Below, piece by piece: positions 62,451 through 64,000 of a stretch of 64,000 nucleotides of DNA (the stretch's first letter is position 1; each line of letters begins with the position of its first letter). Below the pieces are notes generated by a model, which did not search any database, was not told the DNA's origin, and saw only the letters and a program-made list of their open reading frames with translations. The DNA lies in NCBI GenBank assembly GCA_039810085.1, contig JBDHWG010000006.1:62001-126000 (forward strand), given 5' to 3'. This DNA comes from JBDHWG01 sp039810085. GTDB lineage: Bacteria; Chloroflexota; Anaerolineae; Epilineales; JAHCIE01. The position numbers were made by a program, and so were the translations under genes.

Positions 62451-64000
62451 TTAGTCCGCTGCGACGCTCATGCCGATGGACGGCCACAGCTCGCTGATAG
62501 CGAAGTCGAGGCCCAGCTCGGCGAGCTTCTCCGGCTTCGGCCGCCCGGTCGCCCAGTCCCAGCCGCGAATGTCGTACCACTCCCTGAGCATGCTGTCGAA
62601 GTCGGGCACAACACCCGCCGCGCCGCCGTACTCCAGCGGCTCGCTGAAGATCTTCGGCAGCTTGTCGTGGCTTCGGGAGAGGCCGCGGCGGTTGTTGAAG
62701 ATGCGCTTGAGGTTCCAGGCCCGCTCGCCCAGGTGGATCGCCTCGGCCAGGTTGACCTCGCGCCCAATCGCCGCTGAGAACATGGCAGCGACGCCGTCGG
62801 GGGCCGGGTTCGAGAACATGCACATGATGAGGCTGTTGTAGAAGCTGCGCCAGTCCTGGATGCGCGCCGTGGCGAACGCCTTGCCGTCCGAGGTCTGGCG
62901 GTCAAGGCCGCCCATCCCCAGCTCTTCCAGGGCGCGACCCAGCTCGACCCAGTACATGTCACCCTGGTTGTGGCACGCGCCGCGCGGCGACGTGGCGTAG
63001 ACGAGGGCCATGCCGGTCATGGCGCGCGGGTCGTGCATCGCCACCTCGAGGCCGTTGACCTGGACGGCCAGGTCCTCGACGCCATAGCGGCGGCCGAGGG
63101 CGCGCGAGCCTTCGCCGAGCAGGACGCCGAAGCCCTGCTGGTGGGCGATCATGCCGACGAGCTGGATGGCCGTGTGGGTGTCACCCCAGCGCAGGACGAG
63201 ACCGCCGGTGTCCGCCTCAGTGATGATGCCTTCGTTGTAAAGGTGGTAGGCGAAAGCGATGGTCGAGCCGACGGAGATGGTGTCCAGGCCGTAGGCGTTG
63301 CATAGGTGGTTGGCGTACGAGACTGCTTCGAGGTCGTCGCTCAGGATGAGCGAGCCAAACGCCGCAACGGTCTCGTACTCTGGTCCGTCGATGTGCGACT
63401 GCTTGTAGATTCCGCGCGTCTCGACGATACGCCAGCACGAGATCGGGCAGGTGTGGCACGCGCCGATGCCCGTCTGGATGGTCTCTTTCATGATGGAGCC
63501 GCTGAGCTTCTCAGCGCCGTCGTAGAAGCCCTGCCGCCAGTACTTGTTCGGCATGTCGCCGACCATCATTAGGTAGTCCACGCCGCCGGCGGTGCCGGTC
63601 TCGCGGAACATGCGGACGCTGAAGTCGTCCTTCAACTCCTTGTACGCGACCTTGACGGAGTCGCGCATCGCTGCCTCGCTGGGCAGCGGGATCTTGCCCG
63701 TCCCGCGCGCCACGATGGCCTTGAGCCGCTTCGCACCCATCACCGCCCCCAGGCCGCCGCGCGCAGCAATGCGGCCCTCGTCGTTGACGATGCCCGACAT
63801 GGGCAGCATGTGCTCGCCGCCGGGGCCGATACAGGCGATGCTGGCGCGCGGCTCGCCAAGCTGCTCCTTGAGGAGCGCCTGGGTGACGTAGATGTCTTTG
63901 CCCCACAGGTGACGCGCATCGATTAGCTCCGCCTGGCCGTCGCGCACCACGAGCACGACCGGTCGCGGCGAGCGGCCAGTGACGATGATGCCGTCATAGC
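62451..64000 (-). CDS. Aldehyde ferredoxin oxidoreductase family protein (partial)
   Basis: Tungsten/molybdenum enzyme of the AOR family, cut by the right edge; at least 516 residues are visible, missing the N-terminus. Seen: the tungstopterin-binding ASIACIGPGGEHMLPMSGIV and ARGGLGAVMGAKRLKAIV, the 4Fe-4S ligands CHTCPISC (CxxCxxxC), and a late Cys in SLIMCMFSNPAP as the fourth ligand. YANHLCNAYGLDTISVGSTI and DPRAMTGMALVYATSPRG are typical. These enzymes oxidise aldehydes to acids using ferredoxin and imply anaerobic or microaerobic metabolism. Ferredoxin or cofactor genes would lie beyond the edge. Confidence 0.92.
   Translation of the reverse strand, partial: YDGIIVTGRSPRPVVLVVRDGQAELIDARHLWGKDIYVTQALLKEQLGEPRASIACIGPGGEHMLPMSGIVNDEGRIAARGGLGAVMGAKRLKAIVARGTGKIPLPSEAAMRDSVKVAYKELKDDFSVRMFRETGTAGGVDYLMMVGDMPNKYWRQGFYDGAEKLSGSIMKETIQTGIGACHTCPISCWRIVETRGIYKQSHIDGPEYETVAAFGSLILSDDLEAVSYANHLCNAYGLDTISVGSTIAFAYHLYNEGIITEADTGGLVLRWGDTHTAIQLVGMIAHQQGFGVLLGEGSRALGRRYGVEDLAVQVNGLEVAMHDPRAMTGMALVYATSPRGACHNQGDMYWVELGRALEELGMGGLDRQTSDGKAFATARIQDWRSFYNSLIMCMFSNPAPDGVAAMFSAAIGREVNLAEAIHLGERAWNLKRIFNNRRGLSRSHDKLPKIFSEPLEYGGAAGVVPDFDSMLREWYDIRGWDWATGRPKPEKLAELGLDFAISELWPSIGMSVAAD

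Overview
The window is a GC-rich bacterial chromosome segment packed with housekeeping, biosynthetic and transport genes. No rRNA operon, phage cluster, CRISPR array or intact insertion sequence was seen. Most starts have GGAGG-like ribosome binding sites, several use GTG or TTG, and many promoters are clean TTGNNN-17-TATNNT pairs. The protein repertoire (duplicated PMT-like membrane glycosyltransferases with a C-terminal beta domain, a secreted protein ending in a YLPL segment, DUF4058, citramalate synthase beside leucine genes, an AOR-family oxidoreductase) and the short palindromic intergenic repeats suggest a Chloroflexota-like organism. That placement is inference from gene content only.

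Layout: 0-7.7 kb holds a LuxR response regulator, a histidine phosphatase, a tandem pair of PMT-like glycosyltransferases, an HD hydrolase and the PLP synthase pair pdxS-pdxT. 7.9-16.9 kb holds rlmN, a zinc membrane peptidase, recJ with a HAD phosphatase, fmt-lipB, and scpA behind a PGRP-type amidase. 17-26 kb holds a PIG-L deacetylase, an M19 dipeptidase behind a tyrosine recombinase lacking its catalytic residues, comF, long-form hpf, a winged-helix regulator with a pseudo-receiver, a PIN-type toxin-antitoxin pair, a thioesterase, a lipoprotein and a CAP-domain secreted protein. 26-29.5 kb holds a methyltransferase, malQ and two membrane proteins, one of only 57 residues.

29.6-40 kb is the core of the window: a branched-chain amino acid cluster ilvB-ilvN-ilvC-leuA-leuC-[mazE-mazF-like]-leuD-cimA. 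In front of ilvB there is a textbook transcription attenuator: a promoter, a 29-residue leader peptide in which 12 residues are Ile, Leu or Val, an antiterminator strand at the end of the leader ORF, and a strong intrinsic terminator. A MazEF-type module with its own promoter sits between the genes for the two isopropylmalate isomerase subunits. leuB, ilvD and ilvE are not in the window. CimA implies isoleucine synthesis through citramalate.

40-64 kb holds hsp20-lon, an orphan lipoprotein peptide-binding protein with a predicted leaderless mRNA, a family III CoA-transferase, a secreted protein, an ArsR-type regulator with an MFS exporter, a heterodimeric ABC exporter with one degenerate ATP site, tRNA-Gln(TTG), a large SPFH protein with an N-terminal three-fold repeat, DUF4058, an alpha/beta hydrolase, a GH3 glycosidase, a Baeyer-Villiger-type monooxygenase and, cut by the right edge, an aldehyde ferredoxin oxidoreductase. 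At least three families of palindromic repeats occupy the longer intergenic gaps. No wholly new multi-gene system was recognised. The most rewarding items are the ilv attenuator, the toxin-antitoxin pair inside the leucine operon, the catalytically degenerate recombinase and the vault-reminiscent SPFH protein.
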